Of a stretch of DNA of 64,000 nucleotides, positions 63,392 to 64,000 are shown piece after piece. The translations under genes were made by a program, and so were the position numbers. How positions within the stretch are numbered: the first letter of the stretch is position 1; every line of letters begins with the position of its first letter. The DNA is taken from contig JAVSMO010000001.1 in the NCBI GenBank assembly GCA_032027165.1, positions 736,948 through 800,947 of the forward strand, in the 5' to 3' direction. Origin of the DNA: Denitratisoma sp. Its GTDB lineage: Bacteria > Pseudomonadota > Gammaproteobacteria > Burkholderiales > Rhodocyclaceae. The notes under the pieces were generated by a model. It did not search any database, had not been told where the DNA came from, and saw only the letters and a list, made by a program, of their open reading frames with translations.

Positions 63392-64000
63392 TTACATGTT
63401 TGGATACACGGGGCCTTCTCCGCCCTGCGGCACCACCCAGTTGATGTTCTGCGTCGGGTCCTTGATGTCGCAGGTCTTGCAATGCACGCAGTTCTGCGCG
63501 TTGATTTGCAGTCGGGGGTTCGCGCCGTCGGCGTCGCGCACGATTTCATACACGCCGGCCGGGCAGTAGCGCTGCTCGGGCGCGTCGTAGAGGGCGAGGT
63601 TGGTGCGGATCGGCACCGTCTCGTCCTTCAGTCGCAGGTGGCAGGGCTGGTTCTCCTCGTGGTTGGTGTTCGACAGGAACACCGATGAGAGGCGGTCGAA
63701 GGTGATGACGCCGTCCGGCTTCGGATAGGCGATCGGTGCGCAGTCGTCCGCCTTCTTCAGCTTCAGGTGGTCGGCCGTGAGGCGCAGCGTCCACGGTGCC
63801 TTGCCGCGGAACACCTGCTGGTCGATGCCGAACATCAGCGAGCCCAGCCACAGCCCCTTGCTCATCCACGGCTTGAAGTTGCGCGTGCGGTGCAGTTCCT
63901 CGAACAGCCAGGACTCGCGGAACTTCTCCGGATAGGCGGTCAGTTCGTCGCCGCTGCGGCCGGCGGCGAGCGCCTCGGCGAGGGCCTCCGCGGCCAGCAT
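63392..64000 (-). CDS. ETF-ubiquinone oxidoreductase, C-terminal part (5' end outside window)
   Basis: The last 202 residues of the enzyme that moves electrons from EtfAB to quinone. The [4Fe-4S] ligands are visible in YCPAGVYE and in NCVHCKTCDIKDPTQNINWVVPQGGEGPVYPNM, the standard ETF-QO ending. The N-terminal FAD domain lies beyond the right edge. Its presence fits the acyl-CoA dehydrogenase and etfBA genes nearby. Confidence 0.95.
   Translation of the reverse strand: MLAAEALAEALAAGRSGDELTAYPEKFRESWLFEELHRTRNFKPWMSKGLWLGSLMFGIDQQVFRGKAPWTLRLTADHLKLKKADDCAPIAYPKPDGVITFDRLSSVFLSNTNHEENQPCHLRLKDETVPIRTNLALYDAPEQRYCPAGVYEIVRDADGANPRLQINAQNCVHCKTCDIKDPTQNINWVVPQGGEGPVYPNM

Overview
The window is a stretch of high-GC bacterial chromosome, most likely from a betaproteobacterium of the Rhodocyclales type. 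This rests on gene order (mdh-citE-like-acnB next to sdhCDAB-sdhE-gltA-odhA-odhB-lpd-zapE), on protein flavour and on GC-rich codon use. The genus is not claimed. No rRNA, tRNA, insertion sequence, prophage or CRISPR array was seen. Genes are densely packed, and the only gene-free stretch over 300 bases (60380-61030) holds a regulatory RNA.

Layout. 1-9850: a secreted caspase-like protein (cut by the window edge), a YkgJ-type Cys-cluster protein, a membrane diguanylate cyclase, a pyruvyl-transferase-like protein, single-chain pyruvate carboxylase, a second diguanylate cyclase and an EF-hand protein. 9875-13727 (minus strand): MBL-fold hydrolase, cytochrome b561, EAL-like/HDOD protein and a long-form HisG. 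13802-20900: pgsA, a cold-shock gene with a long leader, small proteins, a secreted BPTI/Kunitz-domain protein paired with a FecR-like secreted protein, a LysR/DUF2917 pair, a tautomerase and a DegP-like protease. 21028-38318: the TCA-cycle block, split by a GntR regulator with an AT-rich palindromic operator in its promoter. 38445-42560: ppk1 and ppx, divergent around a triple Pho box. 42618-46093: an Mla/MCE lipid-transport operon. 46136-58121: an acyl-CoA catabolic block (AMP-forming ligase, ECHDC3-like crotonase, a five-gene Liv-type ABC importer, TetR regulator, etfBA, CbiM-like permease, acyl-CoA dehydrogenase). 58145-63334: a diguanylate cyclase, then a DUF1631 gene behind a c-di-GMP-I (GEMM) riboswitch. 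63392-64000: the C-terminus of ETF-ubiquinone oxidoreductase.

The genes work together in three ways. Central carbon flow runs through pyruvate carboxylase and the TCA block. Acyl-CoA oxidation feeds electrons through EtfAB and ETF-QO to quinone. Several genes make or sense c-di-GMP (three GGDEF proteins, one riboswitch).

Most notable observations: (1) a bipartite 25-base word, GCGCCGT-N8-GACTGACTTT, present six times on both strands, inside and between genes, with an invariant spacer; (2) the GEMM riboswitch controlling the DUF1631 gene; (3) a bacterial Kunitz inhibitor domain with a Lys at the predicted P1 site; (4) several genes whose -10 box lies 6-8 bases before the ATG, suggesting leaderless mRNAs.
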